A stretch of DNA of 64,000 nucleotides from Strongyloides papillosus (taxonomy: Eukaryota > Nematoda > Chromadorea > Rhabditida > Strongyloididae): positions 1,095,133 through 1,159,132 of the forward strand of contig SRSI01000071.1 of the NCBI GenBank assembly GCA_005656395.1. The letters run 5' to 3'. Below are positions 1 through 11,776 of the stretch, one piece after another. Each line of letters begins with the position of its first letter. Position 1 is the first letter of the stretch. The notes under the pieces were generated by a model. It ran no database searches. It worked only from the letters and a program-made list of their open reading frames with translations, and was not told the origin of the DNA. The position numbers and the translations under genes were made by a program.

Positions 1-531
1 CAGATGACCACATTTGGTTATTAGTCGGAACTTGTGAAAAATCTAGCTTTTCAAAACTTGGATTTAAAGGTAAATATGAAGAAACCCATTCAGAAACATT
101 AGAAGGTGGCTGAGATAATAAGCATGTTGATGGTGTAAAACTTTGGTTCCATATTTGACTTAAGTCTTCTCTCATTGGTTTAGCTAAAAACTCATTTGTC
201 CATGAGTTTGTTAATATTGATGCGTTGTTCCTCGGTTGTTGATGTTGTTGTGGAATAGCACCAATGAGACTTCTCATATCAAAAGTATTTGCCGGAATTC
301 TATTGCTATTTCTTGACATGTATTCTTGAGCAAACTAAAAAAAATTATAATTGGGAAAATCAAATTTTAACCCACCGATTCACCTTTTGATAATGATGGA
401 AGCAAAGAACCAACACCATCATTTCTTTGATTTTGTAATTTGGAGTTATTTTGACCAAAATTTTGTGAAAGATCTACCAGACGATTTGTACCACCACACT
501 CCTGTTCCACTAAAGCTTTTTTCAGCGACAT
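1..531 (-). CDS. prx-5: PEX5, peroxisomal targeting signal 1 receptor, N-terminal part (cut by window edge)
   Basis: Cytosolic shuttling receptor that binds PTS1 (SKL-type) cargo and delivers it to the peroxisomal docking complex. Exon 1 is 376-531 with ATG at 531; exon 2 runs from 334 off the left edge. The intron (335-375) is GT..AG in phase 0. The protein starts MSLKKALVEQECGG, giving the conserved N-terminal Cys in the ECGGxNxL context that is monoubiquitinated for receptor recycling in this family. Downstream are three pentapeptide-like WxxxF/Y motifs (WTNEF, WNQSF, WVSSY), the docking motifs that bind PEX14 and PEX13. The C-terminal TPR domain lies outside the window. The combination of start motif and WxxxF repeats is specific to PEX5, so I am confident of the family. 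The symbol follows C. elegans usage. Confidence 0.85.
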
Positions 532-3500
532 CCTAATATTATAAGAAAATTATTATACCTATAAAATGAAATATCATCACATTTTATCAACTTAAAATAA
601 GGAAAAAATTAAATTATTACTTGGCCAAGTTAAAAAAATCATATGATAAAATTAATCGTTAATCTTTTTTATTTACCTACTACTATATTACACTAAAAAT
701 TAAATTACTTTATTAAATTTAAAATTTTTTAAATATTCCAAAATTAAAGTATCAAGTTTAATAATAAAATTTTAAAACATGAGACTCAAATATTTTTTCT
801 TATAAATTAATAATATTTTAAAACAAAAATAATATTAAATCACTGAAGATTAGAAATTAAATCCACATAGAGTAAGTTTATATGTTAGGAGTAAAAATTT
901 TCAAACATATCACTTATAATAAATGTTTTTATTTACCAAAAAAACAAACAAACAAAAATTGCTCTGAAATATAAAATAGTTTGTTTTATTTTTAAAGTGA
1001 AAAAAATGCATTTTTAAAATAATTTATTAGGATTAAGATAAAACTAGATAAAACTTTAATAATCTTCAATATATAATGATATTACTAATTATAGTGATGA
1101 TATTAACTTATCATTTTCCTATAATTAAGGTCATTAAAATCAATGCTTTTGTGATACCTTAATATTACCCTAAAGAGTATATTAGTTCATATTATACATA
1201 TTTTTATTATGTCTTACAATCATTGATTTTATTAGTGAAAATATACTCTTAAAATATTTTTTATTCTTTATAGAATAATGTAGTGTTAATTGTAACATTT
1301 AAATTAATATTTTTGTTAAAATAATATATAATTGATTAAAAAAAAACTATATTAAAATTTTTAGTTATACATGGTTTCAATTAAAATTAAATTTGCATTC
1401 CATAAGTTTTACAGATGATGTCTTATCAAACAACCTTCTATTTAGAGTATAGTTTATAACTGTAATTATACATCTAATCATGGTTCGATTAAAAGTAAAA
1501 ATGTCTTACATCTTAACAAATAACTTTGATTGACATTATATAGTTTGTAGTCATGCACAAAATAATATAGATGAACACTTAGAAAAAACAAAAAATTTCT
1601 AAAATTAAAAATCTTGTTCAAATTGATATGTTATAATTAAAACAGGACCATTATTTATTGTCGAGAAAAAAATAAAAAAATATATTTTTCAATTTATTAT
1701 AAAAAATTTACAATTTTATTTATATATGAACATTTTAATTATATGAATTTGTCATCCAATTAAAAAAACAATCAATTCTTTAAATTTTTTCATATTTCTT
1801 ATAACACAAAAATATGTAACTTCTTTTTTTATTTTTAAATGTCCTTTTATTAGGGATGACCTTTTATGATTTAACTTTAAACACAACAACAGAAGCCATT
1901 TCATTTCCTAATAAATCTTACGATATATTGTATATACGTATCGTACAACTGATTAGAATCTTTTAACTTTAAAGTCAACTATCTATTCTAAAACAATAGT
2001 TTAGCGTAAATATACATGACACTGTTTATGATAACTTAAACGTTTTTTTGTTCACTAATATAATTTATATCATATAAACTATTTTAAGATTATTTAATCT
2101 GCTAACAAAAATTGGTACATAACTTGGAAGTAAATGTTTCTACTTTTGACAGATGCCATTTTTACTATTAAAAAAGAAATGTACTCTGGTGAAAAGTAGA
2201 AGAATTTTACTAAATAAATGCGCACCATTTGGAATTTATTAATTTCTTTAACTTTACTCCATAACATTAATAATTAAATCAATTTCTATATTATTAGTAC
2301 ACAATCATTAACCAATAATAATACTTCTTTCCTTCCTTTTTTTATAAAAAAGATTATATTTTTATTGTATTATTTTAAAATGTCTTAATATAATTATATT
2401 TTGTTTGTAGAATAAAATTAAATGTCAAAAAAGGTGTCTTCCTCAAAATATACATATAAATAATTTACTTTTTTACATTCTATACCAATTTTATCTTTAT
2501 AGAAGTGTAATTTTATTCGCTATTATAAAAACTATTATTTTATAATAAGGAAGATTTCTTTTGTGCAAATATATCAATTATACTTTAATTTTTATGTGAT
2601 ATAGTTTTGAATGTTATATAATTAGATACTTTTTATATTATTTGAAATATGTTTATACTATTATTTTACTAATCATATTTATTGTTTCTATTTTACTTAG
2701 ATTTTTACAAAAACTTTGTTGATTTATTTTGTAAAATTATAATTTTTTAAAATTTAATCTTTAAGTATACAATTGTATTGTAGTAATATTAATTAAATTT
2801 GCACTATATTTTAAATCTTTAAAAAGAGGAATGTATAGATTGGGTAAAAAGTTATATATTTTAAAACAAGTTTCAATATTCATTTTTCCTAATCATTTAT
2901 TATTTTTGTTTCCATTTATCGTGTTCATCATTATAGTATTATAGTTAAAAATTACATTAGTCAATATGAAAATGTGATGATGAGGAGAAAAATATTAAGT
3001 TATGGCAAAATGATATGTTTATTTAAGAATCTACAAATACTATATTATTTTTATAAAAACATTTTACTGATATATACAAGCATATAATTAAGGTGTAAAA
3101 GATAAGGTGTACCATCAAAAGTATAATCACAATATGACCATAAATTTTTATATCAATCAATTCTTAATAATAAAGCTAGTATTATTTGCACATATATTAA
3201 GCATGTATATTTAGAAATAAAGATAGATTTGTACATTTAGATGTTATTAGTTATAATACAAAAAGAGTAACATTCAGGAGATAACCTTGAATTTTAATGT
3301 TTTTTCTATAGTACAAACATTTTATTAAACATTGTCTAAATTGTATTTGTTACTGATCAGAGTCATTGCCAACAAAGACAATTAATATTTTTACTGTTGA
3401 ATACTTTATGCTCTTAATTTCAACTAAAGACATCACACAAACTATCTTATAGTGAAACTTTTATAACCATTCTTTTTTTAAAGATATCTTCTCCATTTAA

Positions 3501-5036
3501 TACTTTTAAAAATATTGTATTAAGTTTATGATTTATAAATTTATCGTCTAAAAATTTTATACTCTAATTCTCACTGATAGATATCAATAACTTTTAAGAT
3601 ATGTATTTTATATCCTTTTATCAACTATATAAATATATAAAATTATTTTTTATTGTTACTTCTACTCATCAACCAAAATATATCTTTTTTTAATGACTCG
3701 TTTCTTTTATTTCTCTAATCAAATGCTCAACTATGGATAGCTATAATAACAAAATATCTAGAGAAAATATTTATATTATATTTTCTTTTTAAACGAAATT
3801 CTTAGATAACATTTCATAATCAATTGATCATGAATTAATAAAGACTTATTTTAAACACTTTAAATATTTTAGTTAACGTTTTCTATCATTTACATTTCTA
3901 ATATATAAATATATATTTATATATAATTACAAATAGGACATAAACGTTTTTCTTTAAACTATTGAAGAAGTTAACGATATACATAATATATGGAATAAAA
4001 ATGTATCATAAATCAATCCATTATGACTCAATTCTAGACACTTAAAAGGTTAATTTATTTTATTACAAATAATTTATTTCTCATCATTTTATAATATCAA
4101 AAAAAAACAACTTATTTAGAGATATTTATTCCAATGAATAATAATAATTGTTTTTATTTTCTGCTAACAAAAAAATTTTATTTTTACTAGTCGATCATCA
4201 TTTTTTTGTTTTATATAAAATAATATTTTAAATAAATAATTATATCATTTATAGATTTCTTCTTTTTCTACCTTACTTTATAAAACTATCATTTATTATT
4301 AATCTTCGTTATAAAATGATAACATTTTTTCATTTTCATTTAATGATTAACTTTATCTTTATCTGTTAGATCACTGTTGTTTCTCTTGACATTTCGGCAT
4401 TACCTACTAAAAGTCATATTTTAGATCTGCTGCCCATTAATTTTCCATTTATCCCTGTCATTTATCTTTCCTCTTGCTATTATAAGCATTATTCTTTCTC
4501 ATACTCGTTGAAAGTGTTCTTTTCCACGACATCCATTATATTAGTTCTATAATACTTTAATATTTCTGAAATATATTTCCTCAAAATTTTTTATATATAT
4601 TCAAATTAAAATATTTACATTGATAATATACCATAAATAAACATTTTTACACTATATAAAAAATGAAAGTACATAAATAGTAGTAAAATAATAATTTATT
4701 ATTTTTTTTAATTGTAAATTTACTTTTAGATAATATAATTTATTATTTAATAAACATTCTTTCCTGTTAAATTAATTTCTTTTTTTTAACTCTATTAAAC
4801 TATAATATAAATGAATATTTTAACAACTATATTCGAAATATGTAGCATTCCACTTTATTATACTGTAATTAATTTTTACCCCCTTAAATTTATATATATC
4901 AATATATATTGTTTTTCTATATTTTTTTATATCTTTAAATATATAATAATTTCCTATTTTTTAAATTTCTATGTTTATTCTTAGGTTGTTTATTATACAT
5001 TAATCCTATATCAATAATATTTTGCCAAATAGTATA
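532..5036. other. 4.5 kb AT-rich intergenic region, no gene recognised
   Basis: Lies between the divergent PEX5 and CELF starts. Mostly A/T homopolymer and short ORF noise on both strands. A patch at about 4360-4530 is visibly less AT-rich and may be promoter or 5' untranslated sequence of the CELF gene. No exon with a supported protein match was found. Confidence 0.6.
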
Positions 5037-7094
5037 ATGAGTACAACATTTAATGGATCTGATCAAAACTCTGTTGACGGGAATAGTAGTATAAAAAGTG
5101 AAATAGATACAACATTAGGAATAACAGATAATGCCAGAGTACCGGACAAAGATTATATTAAAATGTTTGTCGGACAAATTCCTAGAGAATGGAATGAGAA
5201 TGATTGTAGGAAGTTGTTCGAAGAATTTGGGGATGTTTATCAAGTTAATGTATTAAGAGATAAATCCTCTCAACAAAGTCGTGGATGTTGTTTTGTAACA
5301 TATTATACTAGAGCTGATGCATTAAAAGCTCAAGGTTCTTTACATAACATTCGAAAACTTCCTGGAATGCAATTTAAAGTACAAATGAAACCAGCTGATG
5401 GTGATAATAGAAATGGTATTTTATTTTTTTTATTAAATTTTAACGAAAACCAACATTAATTTTACTATTTTTAATTTTATTTATAGATCGCAAAATATTC
5501 GTTGGTATGGTACCAAAATTTGTTGAAGCTGATGAAATTCGTGAGTATTTTACTAAATTTGGTACTATAGAAGATTGTTCAGTGTTAAAAGATACTTGTG
5601 GTAATAGTAGAGGTAAGTTTTATTTTTAAAAAAAGTGTTAAAGATATGCTGGTCAATGCACATCAAATTAATTTTCAAATTGTCTATCTTCAAAATGTCA
5701 AAGGAATTTACACCCTAACCCTTTTTGTTGCTTCAAGTGTGTATTTTTTACACAGTTCTTTGTCAACTATCATCAGCAAAAAACATACAAAATTTTTGTA
5801 CGCTTAATAATTATAAAAAAAATAAATAATATGTATGGAGGTACAAGGAGCTGTAAATTTGAAAACATTAAACAATTATAATAATAAATAAAAAAGAGAG
5901 AGATATGACAATAGAAAATTTATGAAAATTTTATGGGTGTATAATTATTTTTATATAAAATGATTAAACATAAAAATTCTGAAATTTTATGTCCATGTTT
6001 TATTGTCTGCGTTTTGTTTCCAGGATGTTGTTTTGTTACGTTTAGCACTCGTGCTAGTGCCGCTGCGGCCATCAAAGCCATGAATGGCGTAAAATTGCAA
6101 GAGGTACATTTTTGTCTTTAAATTTTAAAAAAATTTACATTTATATAATTTTTATAAAAAAATTTGTTGCTTTTTTGTAAATAAGTATTATAATAATAAG
6201 TCCACTTGCAGTAAGGAATATTAAAATATATCTATTAATTCATTTTATTTTTAGTCATGGCCAAATTTAGTTGTAAAGTTTGCTGATGTACAAAAAGATA
6301 AACAAAAAGGTACAAAAAGGCCAGCAAGTAGGAATACAATATCACCAATTGATAATAAAAGATTTAACAATGCTAGCAATCTTCTTCTAAATAATATGGT
6401 TACCCAACAACTTCTTCAAAATCAAATTCAAGCTATCTGTCAACAAACATTATTAACAAATCCATTGCTAGCACAAGCTCAACCATTATTATTATCACAA
6501 CAAGCAAGTATGCTTCAAAATCAATCAACATTAAATACATCAAATAAAGATTCTATAAGTCCACCAATAAAAAATTCAACAAATCTTCCAAACAATAATT
6601 CCTTAAATACTCTAGCAATGATTCAAAATCAAATAAATCCTCTCCTTCTTTCAGGAACAAATCAATTATTCCTTGGAATGCCACAATTAGGAAATCTTTC
6701 AAATACAGCAAATTACGCTGGTGTATTAAATGCCTTATCAGCACCTAAAAACGATGTTGCAGGTAGTACCAATAAAGGAGATGATGGTTGCAATCTTTTT
6801 ATATATCATTTACCACAAGAGTTTAATGATGAAAATTTAGTACAAATATTTTCTAAATTTGGTAACTTAGTTTCTGCTAAGGTATTTGTAGATAAAACAA
6901 CTAACCTAAGCAAATGTTTTGGTTTCGTGTCATATAATAATCCAGTATCTGCTCAAAATGCTATTCAAGCAATGAATGGTTTCCAAATTGGTAATAAAAA
7001 ATTGAAGGTTCAATTAAAAAAATCAAAAGGAAATACTGGTCAACATCATTCGCAGAATCAGGCTATTAATCAAGAATTAAATTTAGGATATTGA
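5037..7094 (+). CDS. etr-1: CELF/Bruno-like RNA-binding protein (ETR-1 type), three RRMs
   Basis: Nuclear and cytoplasmic RNA-binding protein of the CUGBP/ELAV-like family, which controls alternative splicing and mRNA stability, in nematodes notably in muscle. Exons 5037-5415, 5487-5612, 6024-6103 and 6255-7094 join in phase and give about 474 aa. The first ATG is at 5037, with an in-frame stop upstream at 5001. RRM1 (RNP2 [10 protein letters not shown]1 RGCCFVTY) is in exon 1. RRM2 ([15 protein letters not shown]) spans exons 2-3 and includes AIKAMNG. A long Q/N/L-rich linker follows, then C-terminal RRM3 ([15 protein letters not shown]). Two N-terminal RRMs, a divergent linker and a third RRM is the CELF architecture. 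Intron 2 (411 bp) is long for this window. The symbol is by homology to C. elegans ETR-1. Confidence 0.92.
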
Positions 7095-7546
7095 GATTAT
7101 TAAAGTAAAATTTAAGAATTTAAATATATCTTTAGAAAATATTTAAAAAATACATTTATAGAAATCCTTTTTTCCTTAGAACCTTTATTTTATTTCCATA
7201 AATCATAATTTTATTATTAAATAAAGAAATTTTTTATATTTAAAATATTTAATTTGTCTTCAAAGCAAAAAAACGGTTATTTTGAATCATAATATTGTGG
7301 TAAAAAAATCAAAAATATATAAACTTGTTCATTATAAGATAAATTAGTTAGTTACAATTAATTAAATATATAATCAAAAAAATAAATAGTCGAATAAAAT
7401 AACTTTATTCGCTGTTTAAGTTGTTAATTACATTTATCTAAAACATAACACACGAGAGTTAGTATTTTAATAGCGAGAATTCATGTATAAAAGAAATATG
7501 TTTTTGAAATGATGAATATTTTCCCACCGGCATTTTAATTGCGAGT
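7095..7546. other. Convergent 3' region between CELF and YIPF
   Basis: AT-rich spacer holding the two facing 3' untranslated regions. No other feature seen. Confidence 0.5.
7220..7225 (+). terminator. Polyadenylation signal of the CELF gene
   Basis: AATAAA about 125 bp after the stop codon, the first canonical hexamer on this strand downstream. Confidence 0.5.
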
Positions 7547-8655
7547 TCAATTTAAAGCAATAGATGGAGTAATAATAGATGGCACGGTTGAGTCATTTGC
7601 TAATCTCTTATCACCTTCTTTTATCTCTTCTTGTACTACAATCTTATTGTCTATGTTTGCTTTTGTGGCTTCGGCTGCCAGTTTAACGGTATTCGTTAAA
7701 GTTTGAGGTACAGTGGTAACTTCATCATTTTGTTTATCACTCTGTGCTAAAGTATCGTTTTCATTTACATTTATTCCCTGGACTAAACTTGACCCTTGTG
7801 TATGTGGGAAAATTATTGAAGACTTATCATCTGCCATCTTGATTGGTGATAAGGTATCCAAGTAGTACACCTTTAATAAACTAACAACTACAATTTGTAA
7901 AATTATAATCAAAACCATAACCATCATTGCTTCATTTCTCTTACCAAGATTCTTAAAAGCCGGCCAAAAAGTGTTGTAAAGAACGGTACATGTTATGATG
8001 ATGGCAATAATAATCAATGATGTTCTTAAAATTGAAAAATTAAAATGATAAAATACTGAAATTGGTACTAAGATTGTAAGATTATATCCATATGTACAGA
8101 GGACCTCCATGTAGGTGTAGTTTGTCGCAGCTCCATTATAAGACATATAGAAGTAAAGACCTAAAGGTACCAATGTTATATATAAAGATAATAATGTAAA
8201 GACTGCTGTAATCATTTGAAAGTCAACTTCAGTAGATTGTTCTCCATATGTATTAAAGAAATGAACAAGACTATTTGTAACACCAATAGAAAGAACTAAT
8301 GTTAAAAGTATCCATAATGGTCCATAAATATCTGGATTATTTTCAATGACATCCAAAATAAAATTAGACTTTTTCAATGGTACAATTGAAAAATATAATC
8401 GATTTAAAAACTAAAAGTGAATAATAGAATTATAGTAAACATTATATAACTCACCATATTTGTATCAATATTAAAGTAATTTTGTATTGAATCTAAATAA
8501 GATCCACTTTTCTTACTACCATCATTAGGAGAATTGGTATTATTTCTATGAGGAGATGAAAAATTTCTAGTGTTTTCAGAGAAACTCGGCTCAAAATTAC
8601 CATCACCAGGTGGATTATTAAAACTTAAAAAGTCTAAGGTCGTATTGTTATCCAT
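7547..8655 (-). CDS. YIPF1/YIPF2-like Yip1-domain Golgi membrane protein
   Basis: Yip1-family proteins are multi-pass Golgi/endosomal membrane proteins that interact with Rab GTPases and affect vesicle trafficking. Exon 1 is 8455-8655 and exon 2 is 7547-8410, phase 0, joined over a 44 bp GTGAGT..TTTTAG intron; about 354 aa. The N-terminus is polar, then a YLDSIQNYFNIDT segment precedes the Yip1 domain, which opens with the hallmark NNPDIYGPLWI (compare DPDLYGPFWI in YIPF1/2). Five hydrophobic membrane spans follow. Unusually, a hydrophilic C-terminal tail of about 100 residues follows the last span, where most family members end soon after it. YIPF1/2 fits better than YIPF3-7 because of the spacing to the DxYGPxWI motif. 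Confidence 0.85.
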
Positions 8656-9256
8656 GCCTAAAGTAAATTAATTAAATTAAACAAAAGTATATGATAAGAC
8701 TATAAATTAATAGTTTTTGCTACGTAATCGTAAACGTTACTCCAAATGATAATATTCAAAAAATAAAAAGAACTACTTTTAAAATGATGCCTTTAATAAT
8801 ATAATTAAAGGAGAGAGTAGGAGTTTTATATCAAAAATCATGATAAGAGTGCATAAAATATATTAAAACAATTTCACGTTTTTTCTCTTTTTATTGTGAT
8901 TTCTACATTTAAATTATCATCTTTTTGTTGTATAAATTTACAAATAACATTTTAAATAACTTATGTAATATTCAAATTTATAGTATAATATAGTAGAGGG
9001 AATTTTTTTTAAACGTCCTGCAACTTTGAAATTACTTTTTCTCTGAATATACTGCAATTCTAATATACAATTTTTTCTAATTTATAAAATATAATACAAA
9101 CTACGCTACATTAAGTGTACATACACATAATAAGAAGATAGTAATGATAACAGGTCATGTAGTCACAATCTATAACCATTCATTTACAACTATATAAAAA
9201 CAAAACATTGCACAGACACAATATTTTGCATTTCTTTACTAAGAATCAATCATACT
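8656..9256. promoter_or_regulatory. Divergent promoter region of the YIPF and MaoC genes
   Basis: About 600 bp between the two divergent starts. A TATA-like tatataaaa sits about 65 bp before the MaoC ATG (near 9190). No coding sequence seen. Confidence 0.4.
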
Positions 9257-10188
9257 ATGGATCCATCTCTTGCTACAAGACACGAAGGTGAAGCTGTAGA
9301 TTTTTCATACACTTCTCGTGATACTATTATCTATGCCCTTGGAATTGGAGCAACAACAAATGATGATTTATGTTATATTTATGAAAATCATGAAAATTTC
9401 CAAACATTTCCAACATTTATTGTAGCAGCGGGTTTTCAAGCTAACGCTCAGATGACTGATTGGCCTGGTGTTGTATTTGATTTACAATCAGTTCTCCATG
9501 GTGAACATTATATTGAATTATTTAAACCTCTACCAACAGAAGGTACTCTTAAGAATATTCCAAAAGTTGTTGATATCATTGATAAGAAAAAAATTGCAGC
9601 TGTTTTAAGTGAAAGTAAGTTGTTGTAAAACTATATATTTTAAACTTTTTAGTTAATTCATTTGATAGTGAAACAGGAGAAAAAATAGCCACACAACAAT
9701 TTTCAACCATCTTCCGTGGATATGGAAATTTTGGTGGTAATCGAAAATCCAAATATGAAATTGATCTTATTCAAATACCAAATACTCCACCAGATCAAGT
9801 TTATGAGGAAAAGACGGTACCATTTCAGGCATCCCTTTATCGTCAGGGTGGTGGTGATTTAAATCCTCTCCACATTGATCCAATGTTTGCTAAAATGTCT
9901 GGTTTCAAACAGCCGATTCTCCATGGTTTGTGTAGTTTAGGTTTTGCAACAAGGCATGTAATTAAATGTTATGCTAATAATGATGCTTCTTTATTTAAAG
10001 CTGTTAAAGTTCGTTTCGTTAACCCTGTAATGCCTGGAGATACATTAATCACAAGTATGTGGCAAAAAGGAAATCGTATTATTTTTAAAGTTACTACCAA
10101 AGAAAATGGAAAAGATGTTATTAGTAATTCTTATGTAGATTTGAAGGAGGTACGAAAATGTAACAATAAACTTTCTTGTAAACTTTAA
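9257..10188 (+). CDS. maoc-1: MaoC-type 2-enoyl-CoA hydratase (peroxisomal hydratase 2), C-terminal CKL
   Basis: Hydratase 2 of peroxisomal beta-oxidation: converts trans-2-enoyl-CoA to (3R)-hydroxyacyl-CoA. Exons 9257-9614 and 9653-10188 join in phase over a 38 bp intron; about 297 aa. This is the stand-alone form of the hydratase domain of multifunctional enzyme 2, with no dehydrogenase or SCP2 part. The N-terminal half carries the YALGIGATT motif and PTF. The C-terminal MaoC half has the catalytic hydratase-2 motif [15 protein letters not shown], with the Asp and His conserved, followed by [10 protein letters not shown]. Read straight to the TAA, the protein ends ...KLSCKL, a PTS1 tripeptide. 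A possible donor at 10150 and acceptor at 10317 would instead add about 25 unrelated residues without PTS1; AATAAA at 10249 favours the unspliced end. Symbol by homology to C. elegans maoc-1. Confidence 0.9.
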
Positions 10189-11776
10189 TTTTTAAAAATT
10201 AAACATCTATTCATGGTTTTTTTTTCTTTGATTATATTTTAAAGTTAAAATAAACTCATTTTTATTTGATAAAAAAAGTATATTTCATAAATTTCTATAC
10301 TTTTTTCTTTTGGATAGGAGATGCATTTTATGATAAATTTATTCCAAATGATGGTAAATATTGGGAAATTTTTGTTAATTTTAACTATTACATAACAACT
10401 ACTTTAAACTCCCCTTTATGAAATATATCTTCTGGTTTAAAAATCTTTTTATAATATAAAATAATGGTTAGAAATTATGAAATAGTATCATATTAATATA
10501 TATATATTTCCACTTACTTTTTGTTAATTGTTATTTATAAATGTTTCTCTCAATTATGGGAAAATTTGATCAAAAAGATATTCTGAGGATAATTAGATAT
10601 TTGAACATATTTAAGTAAAACATTTAAATGTGCTTACAATTATTAAATACATATGTTGATTAGATTAAAAAATTGTGTAAAACGTATTCTTTTAATATAA
10701 GATTTTATAGGAATAAAGATCTGCAAATAATATTTTAAGGTTCATTTTTATATATATCTCAAGTGTTGTACCCCCTCCTTAACCAATAGACTTATAATTA
10801 TATTTTTTTTATCTCTATTGTTATTAATAATACATTGGATAGTATATATATATGTATACATGTATTTTATTTAACATCAAAATGACAAAATATAAATTTT
10901 TTATCCTTTATGTCATATAATAAAAACTTTTTCAAGATTAGATTTTATTTTTAAAGAATGACATGACATCTATTTCAAATATTTTTCTGGTTTACTAATA
11001 TGGAATAAAATTTATGTATTCGTTAAATTTTTGATGGATGATTTTGCATAAATAAATATGAGTTAATTAATTTAACACAAAAAAAAATTAATCATCTTTC
11101 ATATAATAAGATTATGGTTTATTTTTGTGATAAAAAAAGAATAGTTTATGTGTTTAGTCTTTACCCTCCTCAACTATACATCAAGACTTTTATTAGCCTT
11201 AAGAATAATCTCTTTTATTTATTGTTTCTTAAATTCAATTCATGGGTAAAGAGGATAATATATATTTAAATGATTGGATCACATGGATAGGAAATAATAT
11301 AACTTCATTATAGACTTATTGTTTTTGTTTTTATATTTTCAATCTTTTAAAAAAGTAAACGTCTATTTCTCGAAATATCAATAATTTTTTTCCTTTCATA
11401 AATCTACTTTAAATTCACACTAAAACTATCCCCTTATTACTTATATATAATTTATGAAAAAAATATAAAAATCAAAATTTATTGTAATGATCATCAATTT
11501 TTTCCACACCATTATAAAAATGCCATAAATTGTGTTTATGATGTGTTATCAACTTATAATTTGTATTTATTTCAAATATTATTATTATATCAAATAATTG
11601 ATGGCTCCCAATTAAACTTAAAAATTTTTATTACTTTAAAAAAAATGATTTATGCTAAATAATTCTATATATCATATTTCTACTATCATTAATTTATTTA
11701 TTATAAAATATTTCCATTTTCAATAGAAATACATTTTTTTATTATAGTGATTTTTTACCTTAATATTTTGAAAAAA
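10189..11776. other. 1.6 kb AT-rich intergenic region
   Basis: 3' flank of the MaoC gene and 5' flank of the first EXP-1-like gene. No supported exon, repeat or RNA gene seen. Confidence 0.5.
10249..10254 (+). terminator. Polyadenylation signal of the MaoC gene
   Basis: AATAAA 61 bp after the TAA at 10186-10188. It lies before the alternative acceptor at 10317, so it supports the CKL-ending form. Confidence 0.5.

Noticed and set aside
1380..1560. Apparent diverged tandem duplication (TTATACAT...ATGGTTT/CGATTAAAA)
   Set aside because: Matches are short and AT-rich; not distinguishable from chance by eye.
5598..5807. Small plus-strand ORF inside the CELF gene
   Set aside because: It lies in intron 2 (5613-6023), whose donor and acceptor join RRM2 exactly; no protein similarity.
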